Positions 26,252-36,095 of a stretch of 64,000 nt of DNA are shown in pieces. Position 1 is the first letter of the stretch. Each line of letters begins with the position of its first letter. The DNA comes from Anderseniella sp. GTDB lineage: Bacteria; Pseudomonadota; Alphaproteobacteria; Rhizobiales; Aestuariivirgaceae. A model generated the notes under the pieces. It did no database searches. It had not been told where the DNA came from and was given only the letters and a program-made list of their open reading frames with translations. Location of the stretch: assembly GCA_028289645.1 (NCBI GenBank), contig JANQOK010000008.1:310001-374000 (forward strand), in the 5' to 3' direction. The position numbers and the translations under genes were made by a program.

Positions 26252-27274
26252 CTACTTGTAGGCAATTGCCGCGCTGGAAGGCCCCTGCAGCGGCATAATT
26301 TCAAACTTCGTGAAACCTGCCTCGCGGCACCATGAGATGAATTCGGCGCCGGCGAAATCGAAAGCGTCACCGAACTCGATCAGCATGTTCAATGACAGGA
26401 ACATCCCGAACGTGTTCTCACGGCGGGCATCGTCGATCAGGGCTTCAATCGCTATGAAAGCGCCGCCGGGAGACAAGGCGTCATAGGCCTTCTTGACCAG
26501 CAGCTTCTTCTTTTCAAGGTTCCAGTCGTGCAGGATCATGCCCATGGTGATCAGGTCCGCACCCGGCAGCGGGTCGGTGAAAAAATCACCCGCAACGGCC
26601 TGAATCCGGTCGCCAAGACCAGCAGCCTCGATCTTGCGATTTGCAATACCGGTCACCTCAGGCAGGTCAAAGCTCGTGCAACTCATGTTCCGGTGACGAG
26701 ACACCACAACCCGCGACAGCAGGGCATCCGCGCCGCCAATATCGGTCAGCGTCCGATAGCGCTCGAACGGGAAGGTCTCGGCCAGGGTTTCAAAATTTCC
26801 GATGGAGGCGCCGTTCATGGCCTCCATGAACGCTTCCAGACGGGCAGGTTTGGCATACAGCGTCTCGAAGAAGCCCTTGCCGCTGTGCTTGATTTCGTTC
26901 TGCGCCTCCCCGGTGCGCAGCGCCTCGGTAAGGTCGGCCCAGAACCGGTAATTGCGGTTTTCCCACAGTTCCAGGATGCCGCCGATATAGCCGGGCTGGT
27001 TGCGGTCCAGGAACATGGCTGTCGATGGTGTGTTGCGATAGGTCGCCGCCGGGCCATCACCATCACGTTCAAGCAGATCCACCGAGACCAGCAGGTCGAG
27101 GAAGTCCATGGCCGGACGCTGTTGCAGATTATATTCGCTAACGATCTCATCGAGCGTCATCGGCGATTGCGCCAAGCGGGTGTAGAGGCCGAGGCCAACC
27201 GCGCTCAACAGTGCCTTCGAAAGCCCAAACCCAGCCGCAACCCGCATAATGTGGTCTGGGCCTGCAGCTGTCAC
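26252..27274 (-). CDS. Class I SAM-dependent (O-)methyltransferase
   Basis: O-methyltransferase type dimerisation N-terminus, LTDIGGADALLS, GDFFTDPLPGADLITMGMILHDWNLEKKKLLVKKAYDALSPGG. Confidence 0.85.
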   Translation of the reverse strand: MTAAGPDHIMRVAAGFGLSKALLSAVGLGLYTRLAQSPMTLDEIVSEYNLQQRPAMDFLDLLVSVDLLERDGDGPAATYRNTPSTAMFLDRNQPGYIGGILELWENRNYRFWADLTEALRTGEAQNEIKHSGKGFFETLYAKPARLEAFMEAMNGASIGNFETLAETFPFERYRTLTDIGGADALLSRVVVSRHRNMSCTSFDLPEVTGIANRKIEAAGLGDRIQAVAGDFFTDPLPGADLITMGMILHDWNLEKKKLLVKKAYDALSPGGAFIAIEALIDDARRENTFGMFLSLNMLIEFGDAFDFAGAEFISWCREAGFTKFEIMPLQGPSSAAIAYK

Positions 27275-27315
27275 AACAACTCTCCTTCACGCAACACTGC
27301 TCTGAAGCTAAAGGC

Positions 27316-27401
27316 TGGTGCGGACGGCGGGACTTGAACCCGCACAGCCTTTCGGCCGAGGGATTTTAAGTCCCTTGCGTCTACCATTTCGCCACGTCCG
27401 C
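27316..27401 (-). tRNA. tRNA-Leu (anticodon TAA), CCA encoded
   Basis: On the minus strand: gcggacgtggcgaaatggtagacgcaagggacttaaaatccctcggccgaaaggctgtgcgggttcaagtcccgccgtccgcacca; long variable arm and paired acceptor stem. Confidence 0.97.
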
Positions 27402-27417
27402 GTACTTTTCGCCGCAT

Positions 27418-28974
27418 CTATAACAGGGAAATGCGCTCCTCGACCAGCCTTTGTGCGCCTGCATAATCGGCTTTTCCCGAGCCCAGAACGGGAATCGCAT
27501 CGACCACCATAATCGCCTTGGGCACCCACAGTTCCGGCACGCCTTCCTGCTTGGCATATTTCAGCATTTCCGGGCGCGCGGCATTTTCCTGGTCAGTGAT
27601 CAGCACGATGCGCTCGCCCTTGCGGCCGTCGTTGATAGTCACGGCGATGTGGCTGTGCTCCGGCCACAGGCCGGAGGCCAGGGCCTCAATGGCCCCCAGC
27701 GACACCATCTCTCCGCCAAGCTTGGCAAAGCGCTTGGCGCGACCCTTGATGGTGACGAAGCGGTCGTCGGTAATGGTAACGATATCACCGGTGTCATGCC
27801 AGCCATCCTGTGGCGGCACCAGCTTGCCGTCGCCACCGGGCAACAAATATCCCAGCATGACATTGGCACCACGCACCACCAGCCGGCCGCCTTCATGGAT
27901 ACCTTTCACCGGTTCGAGACGATGCTCAATGCCCGGCAGAAGCTGACCGACACTGCCCGGCCTGTTGGTTTCGGGCGTGTTGAGCGCCACCACCGGCGCG
28001 CACTCGGTTGCGCCATAACCCTCGACGATTTCGGTGCCGTGTTTCTCCCAAAGCGCACGGGTCTCGTCCTTGACCCGCTCCGCACCGGCCACAATCATCT
28101 TGACGGATTTCAGGTCCTGCGAGGCGGCCGCGCGGGCATAGCCAGCAATGAAGGTGTCGGTGCCGAACAGCAGATCGGCCTTGATCTCGCCAACCAGCTT
28201 GGGGATCTCGCGATAGTGCAACGGGCTGGGATACTGCACTGCGCGAATGCCCTCAATCAGCGGCAGCAGCAACCCACCGGTCATGCCGACCGAATGGAAC
28301 ACCGGCAACGGATTGAAGAAGGTCTTGAACCTGGACAGATCAATGTGTTCGGCGACCTGGGCAATATTGGACAGGATGTTGCTGTGGCTCAGCACGACGC
28401 CCTTCGGTTCGCCCTCGGATCCGGACGTAAACAGGATGATGGCCGCATCGTTCGGTTGGGCGCCGCTGCGCGCAGCAACCGAGGCGGCGCGCAGCTTGTC
28501 GAACACGCCGCGCAGCTTGGCCAGCGGCGACAGGGATTTGCGCACGTCTTCAAGATAGACGACGCGCGCCTTTTCGCTGAGCGCCTCCACGACAGGCTCA
28601 AGATTGGCCTTGTTCACAAACAACCTGGAGGTAATGACCAGCTTGATGTCGGCAGTTGCACATGCTGACAGGATGTTTTTCTGGCCGGCCGAGAAGTTCA
28701 GCATGGCCGCGGTGCGTCCGTGCCACATCAGGGCGAACAGAGTGACCGCGGTTGCGTTGACATTGGGCAGCAGCAGGCCGACCGTCTCTCCCGGTTCGGT
28801 CTGGCGGGCAAACACCCGGCCCAGCACCTGGGCGCCCAGTATCAGCCGGTCATAGGAGATGGGCTGACGGGTCTGGTCTTCCACAATAGCCATGGACTTG
28901 CCATGCTTTGCGGCAGCCCTCAGCAATGCTTGCGGCAGTGTCAGATCAACAGGCCCTTGATATTTTGCAGTCAC
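27418..28974 (-). CDS. AMP-dependent acyl-CoA synthetase
   Basis: AIILFTSGSEGEPKGVVLSHSN, EGYGATECAPVVALNTP, GWHDTGDI, and GKADYAGAQ near the end. GTG 28974 avoids overlap with the upstream gene. Confidence 0.9.
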   Translation of the reverse strand: MTAKYQGPVDLTLPQALLRAAAKHGKSMAIVEDQTRQPISYDRLILGAQVLGRVFARQTEPGETVGLLLPNVNATAVTLFALMWHGRTAAMLNFSAGQKNILSACATADIKLVITSRLFVNKANLEPVVEALSEKARVVYLEDVRKSLSPLAKLRGVFDKLRAASVAARSGAQPNDAAIILFTSGSEGEPKGVVLSHSNILSNIAQVAEHIDLSRFKTFFNPLPVFHSVGMTGGLLLPLIEGIRAVQYPSPLHYREIPKLVGEIKADLLFGTDTFIAGYARAAASQDLKSVKMIVAGAERVKDETRALWEKHGTEIVEGYGATECAPVVALNTPETNRPGSVGQLLPGIEHRLEPVKGIHEGGRLVVRGANVMLGYLLPGGDGKLVPPQDGWHDTGDIVTITDDRFVTIKGRAKRFAKLGGEMVSLGAIEALASGLWPEHSHIAVTINDGRKGERIVLITDQENAARPEMLKYAKQEGVPELWVPKAIMVVDAIPVLGSGKADYAGAQRLVEERISLL

Positions 28975-29002
28975 AGATTTCGATCTTCCCGGTTTACAAG
29001 CA

Positions 29003-29572
29003 TTACACCTTGGCACCGTCACGGATCGGCGGTGCAAACTGAAGTGTCATGTCCCACGGCAGGTAAATCCAGGTATCCTGGCTGACTTCGGTGACAAACG
29101 TATCAACAAGCGGTCGTCCGGACGGCTTGGCATATATGGTTGCAAAGTGGGCGTCGGGCAACAGGTCGCGCACCGCCTTGGCTGTCTTGCCGGTGTCGAC
29201 TAGGTCATCAACGATCAGCACTCCTTTGCCACCATCCGCCGACAACTCCTGTTTGACCTCCTTGAGGACCTGCAAATCGCCCTGCGAGCCATAATCGTAA
29301 GACGCGACACAAATTGTGTCGATGACCCGAAGGCCCAGTTCACGGGCGACAATCGCCGCCGGCACCAGGCCACCCCGGGTGATGGCGACGACGGAATGAA
29401 ACGGGCCATACTCGGCCAGCCGCCAGGTCAGCGCCCGGGCATCGCGGTGAAACTGCTCCCAGGAAACCGGAAACCCCTTGTCGTACCGATGATCCACATT
29501 TCCACCCTCAACCATCTCAGCCACCTCCGCCTTTTCCTGCAGTTTCCTGTCCTGACCTAGCTCTTCGCACAA
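29003..29572 (-). CDS. Xanthine/guanine-type phosphoribosyltransferase (Gpt-like)
   Basis: [63 protein letters not shown]. Confidence 0.9.
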   Translation of the reverse strand: MCEELGQDRKLQEKAEVAEMVEGGNVDHRYDKGFPVSWEQFHRDARALTWRLAEYGPFHSVVAITRGGLVPAAIVARELGLRVIDTICVASYDYGSQGDLQVLKEVKQELSADGGKGVLIVDDLVDTGKTAKAVRDLLPDAHFATIYAKPSGRPLVDTFVTEVSQDTWIYLPWDMTLQFAPPIRDGAKV

Positions 29573-29680
29573 GGCAGACCTGCGCGCAACGCTTGACGCA
29601 CCTGCAAAATCCGTATCTGGCGCGTTCCCGGTCGATGGCCTATTGGTGATTGTCGGCAGAGAATTTATCCGAAGGACGTC

Positions 29681-30613
29681 ATGAGCACGTCACCCGCCAG
29701 TTCAAGCGATACCCAGACGGCCGTGCCATCAGCGGTGCGCGGCGGAACGCTGATGTCGGTGGCCATGCTGTGCTTCGTGCTCAATGACACGGTCGCCAAG
29801 ACCCTGTCGGACCAGATCAATGTCGGACAGTTCATCGCCATCCGCGGCTTGTTCGCCAGTGCCATCATCGCCGCGCTGGTAATTTTTCTGGGTCACGTGC
29901 GCGACATTCCAAAAGCGCTGTCTGCACAAGTTCTGGTGCGCACCCTGTTCGATGTGGTGTCCACATTCCTGTTCATCATCGCCCTGTTTCACCTGCCGTT
30001 GCCGAATGTAACAGCCGTGTTGCAGGCGGTGCCACTGGTGGTCACCGTCATGGCCGCGGCCTTCCTGGGCGAAGCCGTCGGCTGGAAAAGGCTGAGCGCC
30101 ATCCTGGTCGGGTTCGCCGGCGTGTTGCTGATCGTCAAACCCGGCAGTGACGGCTTCAACAACTATATCTGGCTGGTACTGGCCTGTGTGTTCACGGTGG
30201 CTATCAGGGACCTTGCCACCCGGAAACTCAATCTCACCGTCCCATCGATCATTGTAGCCTTCACCAATTCGATTTGTGTCATGCTCGGCGGCGTGGCGTG
30301 GGCGACGTTTGAGGGCTTTCATGCGGTCACATCGGCGCAGACCGGGTGGATTGCACTGGGGTCGGTGTTCCTGGTTGGCGGCTACCTGTTCACTGTCATG
30401 TCGCTACGCGGCACTGAAGTCGCCTACACCGCACCATTCCGCTATACGCTGATCATCTACGCGCTGATCCTTGGCTATCTGGTGTTTGGCGACGTACCTG
30501 ACAATTGGTCGATGCTGGGCATCGTGCTGATTGTCGGCTCAGGCCTGTTCACGCTATATCGCGAGCAACGGTTGAAAAAGCGCGTCGGCTTCGGCAAACG
30601 GCCGGTCAGATAA
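29681..30613 (+). CDS. DMT/EamA family transporter
   Basis: Ten-TM EamA-type sequence. Confidence 0.9.
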   Translation: MSTSPASSSDTQTAVPSAVRGGTLMSVAMLCFVLNDTVAKTLSDQINVGQFIAIRGLFASAIIAALVIFLGHVRDIPKALSAQVLVRTLFDVVSTFLFIIALFHLPLPNVTAVLQAVPLVVTVMAAAFLGEAVGWKRLSAILVGFAGVLLIVKPGSDGFNNYIWLVLACVFTVAIRDLATRKLNLTVPSIIVAFTNSICVMLGGVAWATFEGFHAVTSAQTGWIALGSVFLVGGYLFTVMSLRGTEVAYTAPFRYTLIIYALILGYLVFGDVPDNWSMLGIVLIVGSGLFTLYREQRLKKRVGFGKRPVR

Positions 30614-30632
30614 GTCAGATAAGCCAGGCAAC

Positions 30633-31721
30633 ATGACAGTTCGCATCGAATATATCTATCGCTATCCGGTGAAAGGGTTTCGGGCCGAGCGGCTTGACCG
30701 CGGGGTACTTGCCGCCGGCGCCGGGCTGACCTGGGACCGGGCCTTTGCCTTCACGTCCGGCAACCAGCCGCCTCCAGAGAACGATACCGACTGGACCCAG
30801 GCCCGGACCTTCATCCAGATGACGGTTTATCCGCAGTTGGCCGGGTTCAGAGCTGCACTGGACGAGACCAACGACATGCTGACCATAACTTCACCCAATG
30901 ACGACACCGCATCAACCGGGCTAAGCACCGGCGATGACAATGCCGTAAACGCCCTGATGAACAAGCACTTCACACCAGGACCAAAGGGTCCCATCCGGCT
31001 GCACCGGCTGGCCAACGCCCACGGGCACTGGGATTTCACCGACACATCGGTTTCGATCATCAACCTGGCGACGGTGGAATGGCTGGAATGGGTCAGCGGG
31101 CTGACCCTGTCGCACCTGCGCTTTCGCGGCAACCTGTATGTCACCGGACTGGAACCGTTTGAAGAGTTTTCCCTGGCCGGCAGAACCGTTCGGTTCGGAT
31201 CAGTGGTCCTGAAAGTGCTCCGCCCGGCCCTGCGCTGCGCCGCAACGGCGGCCGACCCGTGGAGCGGCGATACCAGCATCGACGTCGTCAACATTCTGCG
31301 CACCTATGCCGGCCATGGATTTTGCGGCATGTACGCCCAGGTGCTCAGCGGCGGCGAGCTATTCGAAGATGACCACCTGCGCCGGGTGGATACAGACCTG
31401 TTCAATCCGTTCGACATCCTGCCTGAACGGACACCTGACCCGGTGTTGTGGCCGCGGCCGGCCCAAGCCCAGCGCACCGGCAATGGCGGCGTGCTTTTCA
31501 AGCCGCTCGATCCGAGCTGGCCGTTCTTGCCGGCAAATGCCGGGGCACGGATCACCCTGCATCCCGGGCTCGACTACACACGCGAACCGGTTAGACTTAG
31601 CCTCACACAGCGTGGCGATCAGGAGGTGATGCCGGTCAGTGACGAGGCGCTCGAAGAACTGGTGGATGGATCCCGGGTCATTCTGTCGGGCCCGGTGGAA
31701 ACCCGCTCGGGCCGCGCTTGA
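30633..31721 (+). CDS. MOSC domain-containing protein
   Basis: YIYRYPVKGFRAERLDRGVLAAGAGLTWDRAFA (MOSC_N), then FRGNLYVTGLEPFEEFSLAGRTVRFG and a C-terminal MOSC region. Confidence 0.85.
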   Translation: MTVRIEYIYRYPVKGFRAERLDRGVLAAGAGLTWDRAFAFTSGNQPPPENDTDWTQARTFIQMTVYPQLAGFRAALDETNDMLTITSPNDDTASTGLSTGDDNAVNALMNKHFTPGPKGPIRLHRLANAHGHWDFTDTSVSIINLATVEWLEWVSGLTLSHLRFRGNLYVTGLEPFEEFSLAGRTVRFGSVVLKVLRPALRCAATAADPWSGDTSIDVVNILRTYAGHGFCGMYAQVLSGGELFEDDHLRRVDTDLFNPFDILPERTPDPVLWPRPAQAQRTGNGGVLFKPLDPSWPFLPANAGARITLHPGLDYTREPVRLSLTQRGDQEVMPVSDEALEELVDGSRVILSGPVETRSGRA

Positions 31722-31746
31722 ATGGAACTGCCGCATAGCCAGAGCG

Positions 31747-32451
31747 TTGGCTGCGCTAATGTCGTGCCTGCTTATCGCGAATGTACCGGCATCAGCGCAG
31801 CCCGTGGCAATAGAACTGGTGCTGGCAGTGGACACGTCAGCCAGCGTCGACGACACGGAATATGCATTGCAGATGCGCGGCATCGCCTCGGCCCTTGAAA
31901 GCAGTGAGATCATCGAGGCCATCGGCCAGCATAAGAACGGTGTGGCGATTGCACTGTTGCAATGGAGCGGCGGGCCGCTCGGCAAAATCGCGGTTGACTG
32001 GACAGTGGTATCATCGGAAGCGTCGGTTCGGGCGCTTGCTGCCAGAATCGCGGGGGCGCCGCGCGCCAATACCGGCAATTTCACCGCCATCAGCACTGCC
32101 ATAAATCGCGCCATGGAAATGCTGGAAACCAATGCGCAGGTCGGTGAGTTCCGCCGTATCGACATTTCCGGCGACGGTCGCAACAATTCCGGAGACCACC
32201 CTTCCCTGGCGCGCAGCGTGGCGGTCTCAAAGGGCATCACCATCAACGGGCTGGCAATCCTTGACGGGGATCCGGGCCTTGCTGCCTATTATCGTGTCAA
32301 TGTGACCGGGGGACCGGGCTCGTTCGTCATCAGCGCCGATGATTTTGCGGATTTCGCCAAGGCCATGAAACGAAAACTGGGCCGCGAGCTGAGCCTGCAA
32401 TTGTCTTCCGTGCCTGCCCCCAGACCAAGGAAACGCCATGCTGCCAGATGA
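31747..32451 (+). CDS. DUF1194 domain-containing (VWA-like) exported protein
   Basis: AIELVLAVDTSASVDDTEYALQMRGIASAL...IDISGDGRNNSGDHPSLARSVAVSKGITINGLAILDG; start uncertain (TTG 31747 or ATG 31759; track start 31639). Confidence 0.85.
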   Translation: MAALMSCLLIANVPASAQPVAIELVLAVDTSASVDDTEYALQMRGIASALESSEIIEAIGQHKNGVAIALLQWSGGPLGKIAVDWTVVSSEASVRALAARIAGAPRANTGNFTAISTAINRAMEMLETNAQVGEFRRIDISGDGRNNSGDHPSLARSVAVSKGITINGLAILDGDPGLAAYYRVNVTGGPGSFVISADDFADFAKAMKRKLGRELSLQLSSVPAPRPRKRHAAR

Positions 32452-33457
32452 ATGCCTCACACTTGCCGATGTGCGCGATCTCGCACATCAGGCACTGCAC
32501 GGCTCTGGCGCGCGCGGGCTTCAGCTTGAGCAGACGACGCTTGCCATTGTGGAGGCCGAGGCCGACGGCATCCGCACGGTCGGCCTCGGATACCTTCCAA
32601 GTTATTGCGAGCATCTGAGATGCAACAAGATTGTCGGCACCGCGCAAACCTCACATGAGCAGGTTGCCGGATCTGCCATCGCCAGTGATGCGGACCAGGG
32701 GTTTTCGTTTGCCGCCTTTCACGAAGCCATGCATGACTTTCACGACCTTGCCCGCGCTCAAGGCATTGCCGCGCTTGCCATCCGGCGGTCGTCATCCGCC
32801 GGTATCCTGGGATGGTTCGTTGAGCGCACGGCAAATGCGGGACTGGTCGGCATCGGCTTTGCCAATTCATCAACGCTGATGGCACCGTTCGGCGGCAGCA
32901 CAGCCTTTTTCGGCACCAATCCCCTGGCCTTTGCGGTGCCGCGTGGCGGCGACCGCCCTGCCCTGATCGGTGACATGGCCACGTCGCAGGTGGCGTATGT
33001 GACGGTGAGAGAGCATGCCGCCGAGGGCAAGTCCATTCCGCTTGGCTGGGGTCTGGACAAAACCGGCAAGCCGACCACAGACCCCAATGAAGTACTTGAT
33101 GGCGGCGCCATGGCGCCGGCAGGAGGCTACAAGGGATCGTTGCTGGCACTGCTGGTCGACGTGCTGGCGGGCGGGCTGGCCGGGCCCAATTTCTCCTTTC
33201 AGGCATCCCTGTTCGGCAACAACGAAGGCGGGCCATGCGATGTGGGCCAGATGTTCATTGCACTTTCGCCCGCAACCTTCAGCGGCGACCGGCCGGGCCG
33301 ATTTGCGGACCGCCTGGAGGTCATGCTGTCGGCGCTGAGTGAGGATGAGGGCGTACGGCTGCCCGGCAACAGCCGCCATGCGCATAGAGAAAAAGCAGCC
33401 AAACACGGCGTCGTCGTGCCGGGGGACCTGCTGGTCCGGCTGCGCGCTTACATCTGA
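32438..33457 (+). CDS. Ldh2/malate-L-lactate dehydrogenase family oxidoreductase
   Basis: GFANSSTLMAPFGGSTAFFGTNPLAFAVPRGGDRPALIGDMATSQVAYV, GYKGSLLALLVDVLAGGLAG. Confidence 0.9.
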   Translation: MLPDECLTLADVRDLAHQALHGSGARGLQLEQTTLAIVEAEADGIRTVGLGYLPSYCEHLRCNKIVGTAQTSHEQVAGSAIASDADQGFSFAAFHEAMHDFHDLARAQGIAALAIRRSSSAGILGWFVERTANAGLVGIGFANSSTLMAPFGGSTAFFGTNPLAFAVPRGGDRPALIGDMATSQVAYVTVREHAAEGKSIPLGWGLDKTGKPTTDPNEVLDGGAMAPAGGYKGSLLALLVDVLAGGLAGPNFSFQASLFGNNEGGPCDVGQMFIALSPATFSGDRPGRFADRLEVMLSALSEDEGVRLPGNSRHAHREKAAKHGVVVPGDLLVRLRAYI

Positions 33458-34887
33458 AGCAGGCCGGCAAGTGTCGCGCACGCTGAATCCAGCTCGGTTT
33501 CATCAAAACCGGAATAACCCATAAGCAGGCCCTGAAGACCGGCAGATGCTGCGCTGTACGATGATAGCGCCGGCAGCACCAACCCGGCCTCAGTTGCCCT
33601 TTGTGACACCTCGGTGTCGCTCATTCGGGCAGAAAGTGCGGCAGACAGCGTGGCGGTCAGATGCATGCCGCCCGCTTCGGCCTGCACCTCCAGCAACCCG
33701 GAAAGGTGACGCGACACACTTTCGACCAAGGCCTGCTGGCGCGCACTGTAAACCCGCCGCATGCGCCGGATATGGGTAGCAAACCGGCCTGAAACCATGA
33801 ACTGCGCCAGGGCCGGTTGCGCAACAGCCGACGCCAACGGACCCCGCTCCCTGAGCACCTGTTCAAATGACGCCACCAGCGGCTCAGGCACCACGAGATA
33901 GCCCAACCGCAATTGCGGCGTGAACACTTTCGAGAACGAGCCCATGTAGAGCACCCGCTCGTTGTCGGCCAGGCCGATCAGGGTGGGAAGCGGCGTGCCG
34001 CGGTAGCGGTATTCGCTGTCGAAATCATCCTCCAGAATCAGGGCCTGATGCCTGTCGCTCCACGCCAGCAGGTCGAGCCGCCGTGCCAGCGGCATGGTCA
34101 CGCCGGTAGGGTAGTGCCGCGAAGGTGTGACGATCGCCAGGCGAGCCTCGGACATGGCCGCGGGATCCAACCCGTCGACATCAACGGCAACCGGGACCAC
34201 GCCAACCCCCTGCTGCAACAGTTCGCTGGCAAACAGCGGATAGCCGGGGTCTTCAAGGATCACGTCATGACCAGCCAGCCCAAGTGCCCGGATGAGCAGC
34301 TGTGTCGCATCACCGCCACCTGCGGTGACAAACACCTGCGTGGGCTGGCAGCGCAGCCCGCGCCATTCGTGAAGGTGGTGCGCAATGGCTTCGCGCAACG
34401 CCGGATGCCCCGATGGATCAATTCCCGATGCGGTGCGGGTATCCGCATTTCTCCAGGCCTGTTCCAGCAGCTTGGCCCACTCCTGGTGCGGGAACAGGCG
34501 TGCATCGTGAGCAGCCGGCTGAAACGGCAGCGGCGCCGAGCGCCCTTTATCGATCGGACGGATTTCAAACGGCTCGTCATAGCCGGTTATCTTCAACGAC
34601 GTATCCGGCAGATGCGGCGCCACAAACAGTCCCTTGCCATGACGGCCCTCGGCAAAGCCTTCTGCAACGAGTTGGTCCATGGACGTTGTCACGGTGATGC
34701 GCGATACGCCGAGATCGCCGGCGAAGGCGCGGCTGCCCGGCAACCGCCCGCCCGGCGCGATGCGGCCCGACAGGATCATGTCGCGCAACTGACTGGTCAA
34801 TTGCACGTGCAGAGGCGCCGCGCCGGCCCGGTCCAGTGAAATCGCGGCAATGGCGGCATCAGTAGTGGACATATTGAACTTGCTCAT
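33448..34887 (-). CDS. MocR-like GntR/aminotransferase-fold PLP-dependent regulator (PdxR type)
   Basis: GntR wHTH (PLHVQLTSQLRDMILSGRIAPGGRLPGSRAFAGDLGVSRITV) fused to a class I aminotransferase domain (VTPSRHYPTGVTMPLARR, EDDFDSEYRYRG, YMGSFSKVFTPQLRLGY). Confidence 0.95.
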   Translation of the reverse strand: MSKFNMSTTDAAIAAISLDRAGAAPLHVQLTSQLRDMILSGRIAPGGRLPGSRAFAGDLGVSRITVTTSMDQLVAEGFAEGRHGKGLFVAPHLPDTSLKITGYDEPFEIRPIDKGRSAPLPFQPAAHDARLFPHQEWAKLLEQAWRNADTRTASGIDPSGHPALREAIAHHLHEWRGLRCQPTQVFVTAGGGDATQLLIRALGLAGHDVILEDPGYPLFASELLQQGVGVVPVAVDVDGLDPAAMSEARLAIVTPSRHYPTGVTMPLARRLDLLAWSDRHQALILEDDFDSEYRYRGTPLPTLIGLADNERVLYMGSFSKVFTPQLRLGYLVVPEPLVASFEQVLRERGPLASAVAQPALAQFMVSGRFATHIRRMRRVYSARQQALVESVSRHLSGLLEVQAEAGGMHLTATLSAALSARMSDTEVSQRATEAGLVLPALSSYSAASAGLQGLLMGYSGFDETELDSACATLAGLLQM

Positions 34888-34959
34888 ATTGGCTCTTTCT
34901 TCAAGTCCATTATTACGCTGATCTGCCGCGATGTCGATACATCAGGCGAGGTAAGAGCA

Positions 34960-35616
34960 ATGGCCCGAAAAACAGATGCGCCGAGTGAACGCACCCGGCT
35001 CAGACGGGTGCATGACCGCGGACACTTTGATGCCGCATCGATTCACGCAGTACTGGACGCCATGCCCCTGTGCCATGTCGGCTACCAGCTTGACGGTGCG
35101 CCGGTCGTCACGCCGACCATGCAGTGGCGCGAAGGCGACCATGTCTACTGGCATGGTTCTTCCGCTAGCCGCTTCCTGCGCGCCGCAAAGGCCACCCAGG
35201 TGTGTCTGACCGTGACACTGTGGGACGGCATGGTCATGGCGCGCTCCGGGTTTCATCACTCCGCCAACTACCGCTCGTGCATGGTGTTCGGTGAGGCTGA
35301 AATCGTCGACGATCCAGATGACAAGGAGGCCCGGTTGAAGGGCATGTTCGATGTCTGGTTCCCTGAGCGTTGGGACGTCCTGCGCCCCATCAACGACCAG
35401 GAACTGAAAGCGACAACGGTACTGCGGCTGCCGCTCGATGAAGCGTCCGTCAAGATCCGCACTGGACCCCCGGTGGATGATGAGGAAGACTATGAACTGC
35501 CGATCTGGGCCGGCGTTGTGCCACTGACGATAACAACCGGAACACCGGTCGATGATCCGCGCAATCAAAACGGCCTGGTTGCCCCGGACCACGCGGTGAA
35601 TTTCAGCGCCGGCTAG
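34960..35616 (+). CDS. Pyridoxamine 5'-phosphate oxidase-family (flavin split-barrel) protein
   Basis: HVGYQLDGAPVVTPTMQWREGDHVYWHGSSASRFLRAAKATQVCLTVTLWDGMVMARSGFHHSANYRSCMVFG. Confidence 0.9.
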   Translation: MARKTDAPSERTRLRRVHDRGHFDAASIHAVLDAMPLCHVGYQLDGAPVVTPTMQWREGDHVYWHGSSASRFLRAAKATQVCLTVTLWDGMVMARSGFHHSANYRSCMVFGEAEIVDDPDDKEARLKGMFDVWFPERWDVLRPINDQELKATTVLRLPLDEASVKIRTGPPVDDEEDYELPIWAGVVPLTITTGTPVDDPRNQNGLVAPDHAVNFSAG

Positions 35617-35630
35617 AGCGAGACGCGAAC

Positions 35631-36077
35631 ATGCTTACTGAAGAGATGCAATCCCTGATCCGAACCCACACCGCCGGCTTCGTTGCAACAGTGCGGGCCG
35701 ACGGATCGGCGGCGGTCTCACCCAAGGCAACCTTTGTTGTTGTCGATGATCGCACCATCGCGTGCGGCAACATCCGTTCGCCCGGCACGGTAGGAAACCT
35801 GCGCCGCAACGCGGCCTGCGAGATCTGCTTTCTCGATCCGCTGACGCGAAAGGCGGTGCGGGTCGCAGGCAATGGAACCGTAATTTCCAAGGCGGTTGCA
35901 TCAAACGAACTCACCAGTGTGTTCGAACAGTACTGGGGTGACTTCGTGCAGCACATGACGGGTTTCATGGTGTTTGACCTGACATCAGCCGAACTGATCC
36001 TGTCGCCGGCCTATGATCTGGGCGCGACCGAACAGGAACTGGCGACCGCCAACAAAGCAAAGATGGCGGCGCTGTAG
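35631..36077 (+). CDS. Pyridoxamine 5'-phosphate oxidase-family protein
   Basis: TAGFVATVRADGSAAVSPKATFVVVDDRTIACGNIRSPGTVGNLRRNAACEICFLDP. Confidence 0.9.
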   Translation: MLTEEMQSLIRTHTAGFVATVRADGSAAVSPKATFVVVDDRTIACGNIRSPGTVGNLRRNAACEICFLDPLTRKAVRVAGNGTVISKAVASNELTSVFEQYWGDFVQHMTGFMVFDLTSAELILSPAYDLGATEQELATANKAKMAAL

Positions 36078-36095
36078 AGAGGCCAGGAGACCAAC

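Noticed and set aside
27451-28668. 405-aa plus-strand ORF
   Set aside because: Antisense to the acyl-CoA synthetase; shadow ORF.
33913-34839. 308-aa plus-strand ORF
   Set aside because: Antisense to the MocR regulator; no domain signal.
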